Assembly: GCF_002420705.1 (NCBI RefSeq)
Contig: NZ_DIIM01000002.1
Coordinates: 220,020-284,019, forward strand
DNA length: 64,000 nucleotides
DNA from: Sphingobacterium sp. UBA5670
GTDB taxonomy: Bacteria; Bacteroidota; Bacteroidia; Sphingobacteriales; Sphingobacteriaceae
Reading direction: 5' to 3'
The notes under the pieces were generated by a model. The model was not told where the DNA came from. It worked only from the letters and a program-made list of their open reading frames with translations, and did no database searches. This document shows, in pieces, positions 35,559 to 44,827 of the stretch (positions are counted from its first letter, which is position 1; the number at the start of each line of letters is the position of its first letter). A program made the position numbers and the translations under genes.

Positions 35559-37118
35559 TTATTTGTCAATTAAATCTTCCTTTTTGAGTAATTGCTGAAA
35601 AGCTGGTCTTGTCTGATCATCGTCCCCCGCTTCCGCTTTAAGTTTGGTTAGTTTTTTCTTTAACCTAGCAATTTCTTTGACATATTTTTTGTCCAGAATA
35701 GCATTGTGCGTTTCCATGGGATCCTGCTGTAAATCGTAGAATTCCCATGCTGGAGCTGTTGTTTTTGAATCGCTGCCAGTCATTTCTAAAGGCTGTCCAT
35801 AAAAATAGATCAGTTTGTAGCGTTCGTCACGGACTCCAAGATGGGCAGGGCGTATTGGAGCATGCTGCCAGTAACGGTAATACATGGCGGACCGCCAGTC
35901 TTTGGATGTATTTCCTCTGAGGTTATTCCGAAAGCTTTTGCCTTGGATGTAAGCTGGTTTTTTAATGCCGGCGTAGTCTGCAAACAGCGCCGCGAAATCG
36001 ATATTTAGAATCATGTCATCTAATTTACTACCGGCTTTGATTTCTTTTGGATAGCTGATGACGAAAGGCATGCGCAATGACTCTTCGTACATTAAGCGCT
36101 TATCCATAAAATTATGCTCACCCAGAAAATACCCTTGATCGGAAGCTAAGATGACGACGGTATTTTCATCTAAATCTGCCGCTTTAAGATAACGCATAAT
36201 TTTCCCTAAATTATCATCGATTCCAGCAACACAACGTAGATAATCTTTGATGAATTTTTGATATATCTTTTTGCGAGCTTCTAAGGGGGCCATCCCTTTT
36301 GTGGAGAATGGTAGCTCAGGGTAGGATGTCCAAAAAGGGCCTACAGAAGCTTGCTCATAACGATGACCAAGTTCCTCCAATGGCTGGCCTTCAAAAGAAC
36401 GTCCCGTAGTAATGGCACCTGAATCCAAAAAGGTCGGTGGATAAGGAAACTCAACGTCATTATAGTAGTCTTTGAATCTATCGGCAAAATCAAAAGGTTC
36501 ATGTGTAGCTTTGTAATGACACATCAGAAAGAACGGCTTGTCTGGGTTGCGCGATTTTATCCAGTCAAGGCTCAATTCTGTTGTGATATCATCCACGTAG
36601 CCTTGGTAAGGTGTTCCCGCTTCTTCTTTATCATTCCAGTTATCTTTGGAGAGGTAAGTCGGATTATGATAAACTCCGTGGCCAGGGAGGACTTTAAAAT
36701 CGTCAAATCCACTAGGTCTTTTTTTTAGATGCCATTTTCCAAAAACAGCAGTTTGGTAGCCTGCATTGTGGAGATCTTTTGCGATATTTTCTTTTTCGGG
36801 ATCCAGTGCATCTTCAAGTGTGTAGACTTGGTTTTTGTTACTGTATTGTCCTGTGAGTATGGTTGCGCGGCTAGGTGTACAGATTGAATTGGTGCAAAAT
36901 GTATTAGTGAGTACAGCGCCTTGACTCGCCAATGTTTCAATGTTGGGATTCTTGACAACATCCTTTAAGATCCCGCCATAAACTCCCCAAGCTTGGGCCG
37001 TAAAATCGTCTGTCAGGATGAAAACGATATTCGGACGTCGGGGTGCAATATTTTTTTTCTGAGCCTTTGAAATGATTGGCAGTAAGCCGCAGATGAGCAA
37101 TAACAATTTTTTATTCAT
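35559..37118 (-). CDS. Sulfatase, exported
   Basis: A 519-residue type I sulfatase (alkaline phosphatase superfamily). Signal peptide (about 1-20), metal ligands in NIVFILTDD, and the formylglycine motif C-T-P-S-R at Cys80, followed by ATILTGQYS; FGKWHLKKR and the second metal-binding DQGYFLGEHNF site are also present. Activation needs a formylglycine-generating enzyme, not found in this window. Probably cleaves sulfate from a polysaccharide in the periplasm (inferred). Confidence 0.94.
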   Translation of the reverse strand: MNKKLLLLICGLLPIISKAQKKNIAPRRPNIVFILTDDFTAQAWGVYGGILKDVVKNPNIETLASQGAVLTNTFCTNSICTPSRATILTGQYSNKNQVYTLEDALDPEKENIAKDLHNAGYQTAVFGKWHLKKRPSGFDDFKVLPGHGVYHNPTYLSKDNWNDKEEAGTPYQGYVDDITTELSLDWIKSRNPDKPFFLMCHYKATHEPFDFADRFKDYYNDVEFPYPPTFLDSGAITTGRSFEGQPLEELGHRYEQASVGPFWTSYPELPFSTKGMAPLEARKKIYQKFIKDYLRCVAGIDDNLGKIMRYLKAADLDENTVVILASDQGYFLGEHNFMDKRLMYEESLRMPFVISYPKEIKAGSKLDDMILNIDFAALFADYAGIKKPAYIQGKSFRNNLRGNTSKDWRSAMYYRYWQHAPIRPAHLGVRDERYKLIYFYGQPLEMTGSDSKTTAPAWEFYDLQQDPMETHNAILDKKYVKEIARLKKKLTKLKAEAGDDDQTRPAFQQLLKKEDLIDK

Positions 37119-37270
37119 GTAAATTCAGCTATATAATAAGATGACGAATTGTCTACATTCTATTGTTTCGATAGATGTTTCGTTCGTCCTAGTTTAGTTC
37201 TGTCTATTTTGATTTAGACAAATCTACTCTTTATCGACAAATATACACCGTATACACTGTAATAAATATG

Positions 37271-37852
37271 TTAGTCATCGATACCTTTTCCATCTAGGAT
37301 ATGCTGGTAATATTTTTCGATTCTAGCCTCACGTGTTTTAACCTGCTTTGCCTGATTAAAGTAGAAAAGATAAGCTTTTTGCCGACCTGGAGTCAGTGAT
37401 TGAAAGGCTACTTGAAGTAAAGGGTCTTCATGAAGTGCACGGGTAAATTCTTGGGGTACAGGATAGTCTGCAGTCTTTCGCATTTCAACTTTTTTGCCGG
37501 ATTTTTCAATCTCTATCGCTTCACGGATATATTCCGCTATAGCCTCTCTTGACGCTTCAATTTGCCCGCTATTTGTGAACCGTATCTGTCTAGCTGATTG
37601 AACATTTTCGGTCTGTTGGATCAGCATATTTTTTGGATCTTTTAGTAATGCGCCTTTGTGAAAAAGGAGGGCACAGTATTCTTTAAATCCATGGATCAAT
37701 ACAACATTTTTGTCCTGGAAGGTATAGCAGGGATGCATCCACTTATAATCCTCCTCAAGTACTTGGTTTTCACAAATAATTTCTCTCAAAAGGATGAATT
37801 CTTCCTTCCATTTTTTTGCATTTTCGAAAAAATGTGCTGCTTTTAAGTTCAT
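37271..37852 (-). CDS. DUF1801/YdeI-domain protein
   Basis: A 193-residue YdeI-family protein: an N-terminal DUF1801-like part (about 10-115, with WMHPCYTFQDKNVV and LLFHKGALL) and a C-terminal YdeI/OmpD-associated part (about 125-190, with FTRALHEDPLLQVAFQSLTPGRQKAYLFYFNQAKQVKTREARIEK motif region). Function unclear. Third gene of the ArsR/SRPBCC operon, 10 bp after its neighbour. Confidence 0.85.
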   Translation of the reverse strand: MNLKAAHFFENAKKWKEEFILLREIICENQVLEEDYKWMHPCYTFQDKNVVLIHGFKEYCALLFHKGALLKDPKNMLIQQTENVQSARQIRFTNSGQIEASREAIAEYIREAIEIEKSGKKVEMRKTADYPVPQEFTRALHEDPLLQVAFQSLTPGRQKAYLFYFNQAKQVKTREARIEKYYQHILDGKGIDD

Positions 37853-37862
37853 AAAATTCGGT

Positions 37863-38327
37863 TTAAGTAAGTTTAGAAACGATTTCCTGCAATCTGTTGT
37901 GAGCCATATTAATGCCTTGTGCGAAGGGCATCTGTAAGAGCTGGTTACGAAATTCTACCGACTGAAATACGATCTGTATTTGCAGCCTGCTCCGCTCTTC
38001 ATTTATTTTTTCAAAAGTTAGATATTCCAACTGCACGGGAAATGGAGAGTTCTCCATTTCGAAAGTTCTGGTAATGCGTTGATTGGGCAGAAATTCATGT
38101 ATCGTCCCATTTGCGCTGAACATAACAGTTCCATTGTGAGATGTTTCGAATGCATAAGAGCCATGCTTTCTATTTTCTAATTTTAACACTTTGGTTCCCA
38201 TCCACTGTTCGAAGATTTCGGGGTCCTCATAGGCTTTGAAGAGGAGCTCCAAAGGTAAATCGAATTCTCTTGTGATCACTATTTCCTGTTTATTGTCCGT
38301 GGCCTGGACATTGGTTTTTGCTTCCAT
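37863..38327 (-). CDS. SRPBCC (AHSA1-like) domain protein
   Basis: A 154-residue protein of the START/Bet v1-like AHSA1 group. It shows ITREFDLPLELLFKAYEDPEIFEQWMG, the usual opening of the fold, then alternating strands. In this neighbourhood AHSA1 proteins often pair with ArsR regulators; the ligand is unknown. It starts 1 bp after the ArsR stop, implying translational coupling. Confidence 0.9.
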   Translation of the reverse strand: MEAKTNVQATDNKQEIVITREFDLPLELLFKAYEDPEIFEQWMGTKVLKLENRKHGSYAFETSHNGTVMFSANGTIHEFLPNQRITRTFEMENSPFPVQLEYLTFEKINEERSRLQIQIVFQSVEFRNQLLQMPFAQGINMAHNRLQEIVSKLT

Positions 38328-38328
38328 T

Positions 38329-38649
38329 TTATTTGTTCTTGTAGTTTTTCATAATAGCTTCCAATTTGTTGAATCTGTCGTCCCACATCTGGCGGAACGG
38401 TTCGATAAAATCGGCTATTTCTTTCATTTTTGGAGGGTTAAGCTGATAGTATATCTCGCGCCCATTTTGTTGGGATTTTAATAATTCACATTCTGTCAAT
38501 ATCTGCAGATGTTTTGAAACCGTCGGTCTTGCTGTGTTGAAATTGGCTGCGATAGCCCCTGCAGTCATCGCTTGGGATGCCAAAAGAAGCAAGATTGCTC
38601 TTCTGGTGGGGTCTGCTATAGCCTGGAATACGTCTCGTCTTAAATTCAT
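38329..38649 (-). CDS. ArsR family transcriptional regulator
   Basis: A 106-residue winged-helix repressor. N-terminal FQAIADPTRRAILLLL, then the recognition-helix region TARPTVSKHLQILTEC and the wing QNGREIYYQLNP. It lacks the CxC metal motif of ArsR/SmtB sensors, so it belongs to the metal-independent subgroup that pairs with SRPBCC genes. It is first in the operon with the SRPBCC and YdeI genes, and two operator-like repeats lie just upstream. Confidence 0.93.
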   Translation of the reverse strand: MNLRRDVFQAIADPTRRAILLLLASQAMTAGAIAANFNTARPTVSKHLQILTECELLKSQQNGREIYYQLNPPKMKEIADFIEPFRQMWDDRFNKLEAIMKNYKNK

Positions 38650-38654
38650 AGTGA

Positions 38655-38694
38655 AGTCATTTGACTACTAATATACGTGTAGTTATTTAGCTAC
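38655..38694. promoter_or_regulatory. Two operator-like repeats upstream of arsR-like gene
   Basis: AGTCATTTGACTAC (38655-38668) and AGTTATTTAGCTAC (38681-38694) share 11 of 14 bases and start 26 bp apart. The first contains a perfect dyad (AGTCA/TGACT). They lie 5-45 bp upstream of the regulator's ATG and are good candidates for its autoregulatory operator. Confidence 0.5.
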
Positions 38695-38900
38695 GCAATA
38701 TTTTTTTTAAATATTGATCGACGGATATAGTCTGGATGTGTGATGCTATGCCTAATTTTAGCCCAGCGGTGAACCTGACCGAAGAACCGGGCGACGAATA
38801 AAAATTCTTCCACAGCGAATTTAAAATGAAACTATTCGGGAATTGATCCTATGGTTCAATTTTTGGAGAATAATTCTAAATTAGGGTAATTAATTTTAAC

Positions 38901-39536
38901 ATGATGAAAACACAATTATCTTATTTAAAAAAATTGGGCGTACTGGGAACAAAGACTTTGGTCAAGTATTATCTGGTAGCCATTGTTTCCACTCTATTAT
39001 ATCTCATAATTGGGAGTTTTCAATTAAAGAACAGTCATGATGCTTTCTTTTCAATGATCAATCACGCGCAAACCGCCGGTAAATTTATTTGGTTAATAGG
39101 GTTGATTTTGTTGCCTGTATTGCTCTTTCTTTTTAGCAACAGATATGTATTTTCAAAGATTGCGAGCATCGTTGTTGAAGAAAGGCAGGATGACCTTATC
39201 CTTCCAGCCTTTGATAAGGTTTTATTGATTTTTCAATCGAATCAACCCGATGTAATACAAAATGCCGCTGATTACACGTTCGCAAAACTTAAATTGATCA
39301 ATGATGTAAAAAATACCCAGATAGAGAATCCTTGGGTCAAGCGGATTCTTGTTTTTGGTTTGAATAAAGTGAAGTTTGAGACCCTTGATTTGGATCATAA
39401 CGAGAGTTTCTATACTATTTTAAAGTCAAAATTTATTCAAGTACTCGAGATACTGACGACACCAAGCAGCAGACCATTTTGGATTTGTATCGTTGCGCAA
39501 TGGTTGATTTTACTTTTTGTCTGGTTTACCAATTAG
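38901..39536 (+). CDS. Membrane protein, unknown
   Basis: A 211-residue protein with hydrophobic helices near residues 20-42 and 57-78, a soluble middle section (about 85-185), and a C-terminal helix (about 188-209). It stands alone between the divergent ArsR operon and the carboxylesterase. No family recognised. The layout (two helices, cytoplasmic domain, one C-terminal helix) is consistent with an inner-membrane protein. Confidence 0.65.
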   Translation: MMKTQLSYLKKLGVLGTKTLVKYYLVAIVSTLLYLIIGSFQLKNSHDAFFSMINHAQTAGKFIWLIGLILLPVLLFLFSNRYVFSKIASIVVEERQDDLILPAFDKVLLIFQSNQPDVIQNAADYTFAKLKLINDVKNTQIENPWVKRILVFGLNKVKFETLDLDHNESFYTILKSKFIQVLEILTTPSSRPFWICIVAQWLILLFVWFTN

Positions 39537-39672
39537 GCTATCGCAGTGTTCATTTATGTTGTCCAGTGATTGATCTTATTTTCTGCTGTAAAAAATGAGC
39601 CGGCCGTCGTTCTATGGATTTTATTTAGTATTTTAACTGAAAGAAGAATAAAAATAGAATTAATAGACCCTC

Positions 39673-41331
39673 ATGATGAAAAAGATCTTTTTTACTACTA
39701 TCGTTTTTTTTATTGCATCATATGTTTTTGCACAAGCACCTCAGGTAAAGGTTGAAGCGGGCGTATTGGAAGGGATTACCCTGTCAAGCGGGGTACAATC
39801 TTTTCGAGGGATTCCATTTGCAAAGCCACCTGTTGGTGATCTGAGATGGAAAGAACCGCAAGCGGTGGTGCCTTGGAGCGGTATTCGTAAAGCAGATCAT
39901 TTTGGCAGCTCCCCTATGCAAAAGCCTATCTATGGAGATATGAGATTTCGTTCGCCCGGAATCAGTGAAGATTGTCTCTATCTGAATGTGTGGCGTCCCC
40001 AGACAGCCGGATCTGCTAGTAAACTTCCTGTATTGGTTTACTTTTATGGTGGAGGTTTCAATGCTGGTGATGGATCGGAAAATCGTTACGATGGGGAAAG
40101 CTTTGCAAAAGAAGGACTTATCGTTGTTACAGTCAATTATCGTCTTGGTATTTTTGGCTTCTTTGCACATCCAGCATTAACCAAAGAATCTCCTCAACAT
40201 GCATCTGGAAATTATGGTCTTTTGGACCAGCATGCTGCCTTGTTGTGGGTTAAAAAAAATATTGCTGCATTTGGTGGAGATCCTGAAGCGGTAACCATTG
40301 GAGGGGAGTCGGCGGGTAGTATGTCCGTCTCCGCACAGATGGCCAGTCCGTTATCCAAAGGATTGTTTAAGCGTGCTATTGGTCAAAGTGGAAGTGTCTT
40401 TAATCTGCGATATGGCACTGTTTCTCTTGCGGAACAAGAACAGCAAGGGATTAGATTTGCAGATCGTGTAAATGCCAGAGAGCTCGATAAACTGCGTGAG
40501 ATACCTGCATCTGAACTTCTTGATAAAGCCAGTGAGCCTGGGGCATTCGCTACCCGGTTGATCGTTGATGGGTATTTCTTGCCGAAATCTCCGCTCGCGA
40601 TTTTTGAAGCTGGCGAACAGTCTAAAGTGCCTCTACTCGCAGGCTGGACTTCGACCGAAGCACCATATACCGCCTATATGGGGAAATCTTTCCCCTCTCC
40701 AGAGAATTATGAAAAGTTGGTCAGGACGCAATATGAAGGTAAAGCCGATGAAGTTCTGAAATTATATCCCGGAAAAACGGAGATGGAAGTCATTCGATCG
40801 TCTACAGCATTGGCCAGTGATAATTTTATAGTCTATAGTACCTGGAAATGGTTGGATCTGCAACGGGAAAATAGTGGTCAGCCTGTATTTGTCTATATAT
40901 TCAGTAAACCACGGCCAGCCATGCAACCGGCGTATAGCGATGTACAGACTGGACTTGCGGGAGGAATTAGTAAAAAGTCAGAAAAACAGCCCAAAAGTAA
41001 AATGCCCGAGCCTTTACCTGGCGCTTTCCATGCCAGTGATATCGAATATTTATTGGGTAATCTTAGGAGCAACGATGTTTTTGCCTGGACAGAGGATGAT
41101 TATAAGGTCTCCAGACTGGGGCAGAATTACTTTGTCAATTTCATTAAGACTGGTGATCCAAATGGAAAGGGGCTTTCTCTATGGCCGAAAACAACAGCGA
41201 AAGATAAGCGTATGAACATTATTAATTTAAACGTCGATGTGAAAACATCTGCTGAAGAGTTTCGGGACCGATACCTTTTTCTTGATAAGCTATTTATGGA
41301 TCAAGCGCAAAATAATCGAGAAATTTTGTAA
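39673..41331 (+). CDS. Type B carboxylesterase
   Basis: A 552-residue exported alpha/beta hydrolase of the carboxylesterase type B family. Signal peptide ends near VFAQ. The oxyanion loop is FYGGGFNAGD, the nucleophile elbow is GGESAGSMSV (Ser in GESAG), with an EDCLYLNVWRP stretch typical of this family; the acidic residue (around STEAPYTAY) and His (PGAFHASDIEYLLG) follow. Substrate unknown; monocistronic. A start at 39676 is equally possible (two consecutive ATG). Confidence 0.93.
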   Translation: MMKKIFFTTIVFFIASYVFAQAPQVKVEAGVLEGITLSSGVQSFRGIPFAKPPVGDLRWKEPQAVVPWSGIRKADHFGSSPMQKPIYGDMRFRSPGISEDCLYLNVWRPQTAGSASKLPVLVYFYGGGFNAGDGSENRYDGESFAKEGLIVVTVNYRLGIFGFFAHPALTKESPQHASGNYGLLDQHAALLWVKKNIAAFGGDPEAVTIGGESAGSMSVSAQMASPLSKGLFKRAIGQSGSVFNLRYGTVSLAEQEQQGIRFADRVNARELDKLREIPASELLDKASEPGAFATRLIVDGYFLPKSPLAIFEAGEQSKVPLLAGWTSTEAPYTAYMGKSFPSPENYEKLVRTQYEGKADEVLKLYPGKTEMEVIRSSTALASDNFIVYSTWKWLDLQRENSGQPVFVYIFSKPRPAMQPAYSDVQTGLAGGISKKSEKQPKSKMPEPLPGAFHASDIEYLLGNLRSNDVFAWTEDDYKVSRLGQNYFVNFIKTGDPNGKGLSLWPKTTAKDKRMNIINLNVDVKTSAEEFRDRYLFLDKLFMDQAQNNREIL

Positions 41332-41469
41332 TGCGTCTTTTTTATTTTATGGGGAGGGTAAAACTATTTATCGACAGGATCTGTTATCAAAAAGACTGGT
41401 AGAAAGCAGCCCCATCAATCATGGCCTGTGCGGTGTTTCCTAACGATATTTTGAAGATTACTAACGCAG

Positions 41470-41481
41470 AGCAAATTTGCT
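41470..41481. promoter_or_regulatory. Perfect palindrome before PKS operon
   Basis: AGCAAATTTGCT is a perfect 12-bp palindrome ending 3 bp before the ATG of the first operon gene. Its position in the leader suggests a regulator-binding site or translational control, but it could be chance. Confidence 0.3.
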
Positions 41482-41484
41482 TAT

Positions 41485-42618
41485 ATGGAAATAAATCCTG
41501 ATGTAATTATAATAGGCGGTGGTTTAGCTGGGCTTACAAGTGCATTGCATTTGTCCAAAAAAGGATTGAAGGTAACATTAATCGAAAAACATGATTACCC
41601 ACATCATAAAGTTTGCGGGGAATACCTCTCCAATGAGATTTTACCCTATTTGGACTGGCTTAAAGTTGATGTGAATACTTTGCGCGCCACACATCTTGAA
41701 GAATTACAATATACGACCCAACATGGGCAATCCGATAAGATCAGATTACCATTGGGTGGCATTGGTGTAAGTCGCTATTGCTTGGATGAATTGCTCTATA
41801 AAAAGGTAAAAGATAGTGGCTGTACAATCGTAATTGCAACTGTTACCGGAATTTCCTTCAGCGATGATACATTTGCTGTTTCGTTTCAGGGGCAGAAGTT
41901 AAACGCAAAGATTGTATTGGGAGCTTATGGCAAACGCAGTAATATCGATCAATTGTTGTCACGGGATTTCATGAAGACACCCTCCATTTGGATGGCTGTA
42001 AAAGCTCATTATTCGGGTGATTTTCCTGACAACCTCATCGCCTTACATAACTTTGAAGGTGGCTACTGTGGCATTTCCAAAGTTGAAGATAACAAGATAA
42101 ATGTCTGTTATTTGGCCGATGTAAAAACGTTTAAAAAATATAGGAACATCGAAGCGTATCAAAAGTACGTCCTGTCTAAAAATAGATATCTAAAGTGTTT
42201 TTTTGAAAAGAGCACGATGCTTTTTGATAAGCCGATTACGATAAGTCAATTTTCTTTTGATAAAAAAAAATCGGTAGAAAACCATATCCTCATGGTCGGT
42301 GATACAGCTGGCCTTATCCATCCGTTCTGTGGAAATGGAATGGCTATAGCGATACATAGTGCAAAGTTAGCTTCGGAACTTGTTTTGGATTACCATAGCC
42401 GTAAAATTGAATCCCGTCGACAATTGGAAGTAATGTATGTCAATCGCTGGAAACAAGCTTTTGGAAGGCGCTTATTGTTCGGGCGGATGCTGTCTAGTAT
42501 ATTACGTTATGAATTTGGCGCGGCAATACTGATGAAGATCGGGGGCCTTTTTCCGAAAATTTTGATCTGGATTATCAAACAAACTCATGGAAATGCAAAC
42601 ACAATAAAATGTCTATAA
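41485..42618 (+). CDS. FAD-dependent oxidoreductase of the PKS operon
   Basis: A 377-residue flavoprotein of the geranylgeranyl-reductase/aromatic-hydroxylase superfamily. It has the FAD-binding GGGLAG loop (11-16), the HKVCGEYLS motif near 41-49, and the second FAD motif GDTAG at 272-276 followed by HPFCGNGMAIA. No signal peptide. It is the first gene of the operon and overlaps the methyltransferase gene by 10 nt. In the Streptomyces srs cluster a flavoprotein hydroxylates alkylresorcinols made by a type III PKS, so a tailoring hydroxylase role is inferred. Confidence 0.85.
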   Translation: MEINPDVIIIGGGLAGLTSALHLSKKGLKVTLIEKHDYPHHKVCGEYLSNEILPYLDWLKVDVNTLRATHLEELQYTTQHGQSDKIRLPLGGIGVSRYCLDELLYKKVKDSGCTIVIATVTGISFSDDTFAVSFQGQKLNAKIVLGAYGKRSNIDQLLSRDFMKTPSIWMAVKAHYSGDFPDNLIALHNFEGGYCGISKVEDNKINVCYLADVKTFKKYRNIEAYQKYVLSKNRYLKCFFEKSTMLFDKPITISQFSFDKKKSVENHILMVGDTAGLIHPFCGNGMAIAIHSAKLASELVLDYHSRKIESRRQLEVMYVNRWKQAFGRRLLFGRMLSSILRYEFGAAILMKIGGLFPKILIWIIKQTHGNANTIKCL

Positions 42619-43322
42619 ACACGAAACATAGAACAGGGGAGATTGAGATCATGGATGATTTCCTGCTTGCGGGTGAAGAACTTCGTGTCACATTGGATGG
42701 GATTTCAAAGATCAACCAGTTTTTAGGTGGAAATAGCATCACCTTGGATGGTGTCAAGAAACTTCTTTCTGGTGCCGATAAGAGCAAGTCAATTTCAATT
42801 ATTGATATCGGATGCGGTAATGGAGACATGCTTCGTATGCTGAGTGATTATGGCTATAAAAATAAGATCAATCTGAATCTATTGGGTGTAGATGCTAATC
42901 AATATACAGTAAATTATGCGCAGTCTCTGTCAAAAGATTACAGTAATGTATCCTATTTGTGTGCAGATATATTCGACACAGATTTTGAAAATAACAGTTA
43001 TGATATTGTGCTGTGTACGCTAACCATTCATCATTTTGATAATGAAAAAATTATTGAATTGATAGACAGTCTCATCAAGATTTCAAATTTGGGAATCGTT
43101 ATCAACGACCTGCAAAGGAGCAAAGTCGCCTATCGTCTTTTTCAAGCCATAGGTGTTTTTTTTAGGTTAAATAAAATGACAAGGGCGGATGGACTTATAT
43201 CCATAATGCGCGGGTTTAAAAAATATGAGTTAGAACAATTCTCGAAAACATTGCAATTGAAAAGTTATACCATTCAATGGAAATGGGCTTTTCGTTATCA
43301 GTGGATAATTTCCAATATATGA
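42609..43322 (+). CDS. Class I SAM methyltransferase of the PKS operon
   Basis: A 237-residue methyltransferase. SAM-binding motif I is IIDIGCGNGD at about 64-73, followed by LLGVDANQY (motif II region) and DIVLCTLTIHHF (motif IV-like). It overlaps both neighbours: 10 nt with the flavoprotein gene and an ATGA junction with the PKS gene. By analogy with SrsB it may methylate the polyketide product, an inference. Confidence 0.87.
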   Translation: MSINTKHRTGEIEIMDDFLLAGEELRVTLDGISKINQFLGGNSITLDGVKKLLSGADKSKSISIIDIGCGNGDMLRMLSDYGYKNKINLNLLGVDANQYTVNYAQSLSKDYSNVSYLCADIFDTDFENNSYDIVLCTLTIHHFDNEKIIELIDSLIKISNLGIVINDLQRSKVAYRLFQAIGVFFRLNKMTRADGLISIMRGFKKYELEQFSKTLQLKSYTIQWKWAFRYQWIISNI

Positions 43323-44371
43323 GCGTTAAGATAATTACCGTTGCTAAGCAACTGCCTAAATATTCCTGTACTACCGATGAGGTTCTTCCGTTATTGGATA
43401 TTTGGCTTAGAGGACAGGAACCTCGTTTTGTAAAAAAGATAAAAAAACTTTTTGAAGGCTCTGCTGTGGAAAGACGCTATGCTATCATGGATCCCATCGA
43501 AGTATTTACGGTGACATCCTTTGAAGAAAAAAATAATATTTATTGCCGTGAAGCGATCGAGTTAGGGGAGAAAGTGCTGCGTAAAGCACTTGAGAAAGCA
43601 GCCTGGGACCCGCATTCCTTAGACTATATTATAACGGTGAGTTGCACGGGAATTATGATACCGTCACTAGACGGATATTTAATTAATAAAATGAAACTCC
43701 GGCAGGATATTGTCAGGCTGCCAGTTACAGAAATGGGATGTGTTGCTGGTGTTTCAGGTGTTATCTACGCTAAGAATTTCTTACAGGCCAATCCGGGTAA
43801 ACGCGCTGCGGTAATTGCGGTGGAGGCCCCAACAGCTACTTTTCAGCTGGAGGACTTCTCCATGTCAAATATGGTCAGTGCGGCCATCTTTGGAGATGGT
43901 GCAGCCTGCAGCCTGCTTTCATCGCATGAAGAGGATTGCGGACCAGAAATTCTTGACCAGCAGATGTATCATTTTTATGATACAGAAGATATCATGGGTT
44001 TTAAGCTGACCAACAGTGGCATGAAGATGATATTGGATGTTGATGTCCCCAATGTTATCGCGTCGCATTTTGCAGATGTGATACATCCATTTTTGAAAAA
44101 GAATGGTTTGGAAATCAAAGATATCAATCACATGATTTTTCATCCTGGAGGTAAGAAGATTGTGGCGACGATCGAGCAGATTTTTGCCGAGTTTGGTAAA
44201 GATATCAAAGACACTAAGGCAGTGCTTGCACAGTATGGCAATATGTCGAGTGCTACCGTACTTTATGTTCTTGAACGCATCATGAAGCATCAGCCACAAG
44301 CTGGAGAATATGGGTTGATGCTTAGTTTTGGTCCCGGTTTTTCAGCACAGCGGGTATTGTTAAAATGGTGA
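43319..44371 (+). CDS. Type III polyketide synthase
   Basis: A 350-residue chalcone/stilbene synthase-type enzyme that extends an acyl starter with malonyl-CoA units and cyclises it. The full Cys-His-Asn triad is visible: Cys141 in EMGCVAGVSG, His275 in IFHPGGKK and Asn308 in YGNMSSATVLY; the C-terminal SFGPGFSAQ (about 336-344) is the family's GFGPG loop. The start at 43319 uses the ATGA overlap with the preceding stop; an in-frame ATG at 43277 would overlap that gene by 46 nt and lacks the family N-terminus. Probable product: alkylresorcinol or alkylpyrone. Confidence 0.95.
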   Translation: MSVKIITVAKQLPKYSCTTDEVLPLLDIWLRGQEPRFVKKIKKLFEGSAVERRYAIMDPIEVFTVTSFEEKNNIYCREAIELGEKVLRKALEKAAWDPHSLDYIITVSCTGIMIPSLDGYLINKMKLRQDIVRLPVTEMGCVAGVSGVIYAKNFLQANPGKRAAVIAVEAPTATFQLEDFSMSNMVSAAIFGDGAACSLLSSHEEDCGPEILDQQMYHFYDTEDIMGFKLTNSGMKMILDVDVPNVIASHFADVIHPFLKKNGLEIKDINHMIFHPGGKKIVATIEQIFAEFGKDIKDTKAVLAQYGNMSSATVLYVLERIMKHQPQAGEYGLMLSFGPGFSAQRVLLKW

Positions 44372-44389
44372 CCTACTTAAATTTGATCA

Positions 44390-44827
44390 ATGGATTTGAA
44401 TAATATAATGGCACAATTGCCCTATAGAGAACCTTTTTTGTTTGTCGATGAATTAATTCATGTTGATGAGGAAGGTATTACAGGTGCTTATACTTTTAAT
44501 GAAAACCTGGATTTTTATAGAGGGCATTTTTATGGCAAAGCGATTACCCCGGGAGTTATTTTGATCGAAACGATGGCACAGATAGGTTTAGCCTGTCTGG
44601 GAATTTTTTTGCTGGATAAAGAGGTTACGGCTAACCCTGCTATAGCGTTGACCTCGACTGAAATAGAATTTTTAAAGCCTGTATATCCGAAAGAAAGAGT
44701 TACCGTATTTTCAAAAAAAATATATTTCAGGTTTGGTAAACTAAAATGTGAAGTCGTTATGAAAAATGAAAGCGGACAGGAGGTTTGTAAGGGGCTATTG
44801 GCAGGTATGATTACGGAGGAACTATGA
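44390..44827 (+). CDS. FabZ-like 3-hydroxyacyl-ACP dehydratase
   Basis: A 145-residue hot-dog fold dehydratase. The catalytic His46 lies in RGHFYGKAITPG and Glu60 in VILIETMAQIG, as in FabZ/FabA. It converts 3-hydroxyacyl-ACP to enoyl-ACP. It starts 18 bp after the PKS gene and overlaps the ketosynthase start by 4 nt (ATGA), so it is part of a dedicated acyl-building module rather than the housekeeping FabZ. Confidence 0.92.
   Translation: MDLNNIMAQLPYREPFLFVDELIHVDEEGITGAYTFNENLDFYRGHFYGKAITPGVILIETMAQIGLACLGIFLLDKEVTANPAIALTSTEIEFLKPVYPKERVTVFSKKIYFRFGKLKCEVVMKNESGQEVCKGLLAGMITEEL

Noticed and set aside
39570..39755. Short plus-strand ORF overlapping the carboxylesterase start
   Set aside because: Out of frame with a strong signal-peptide gene and without features.
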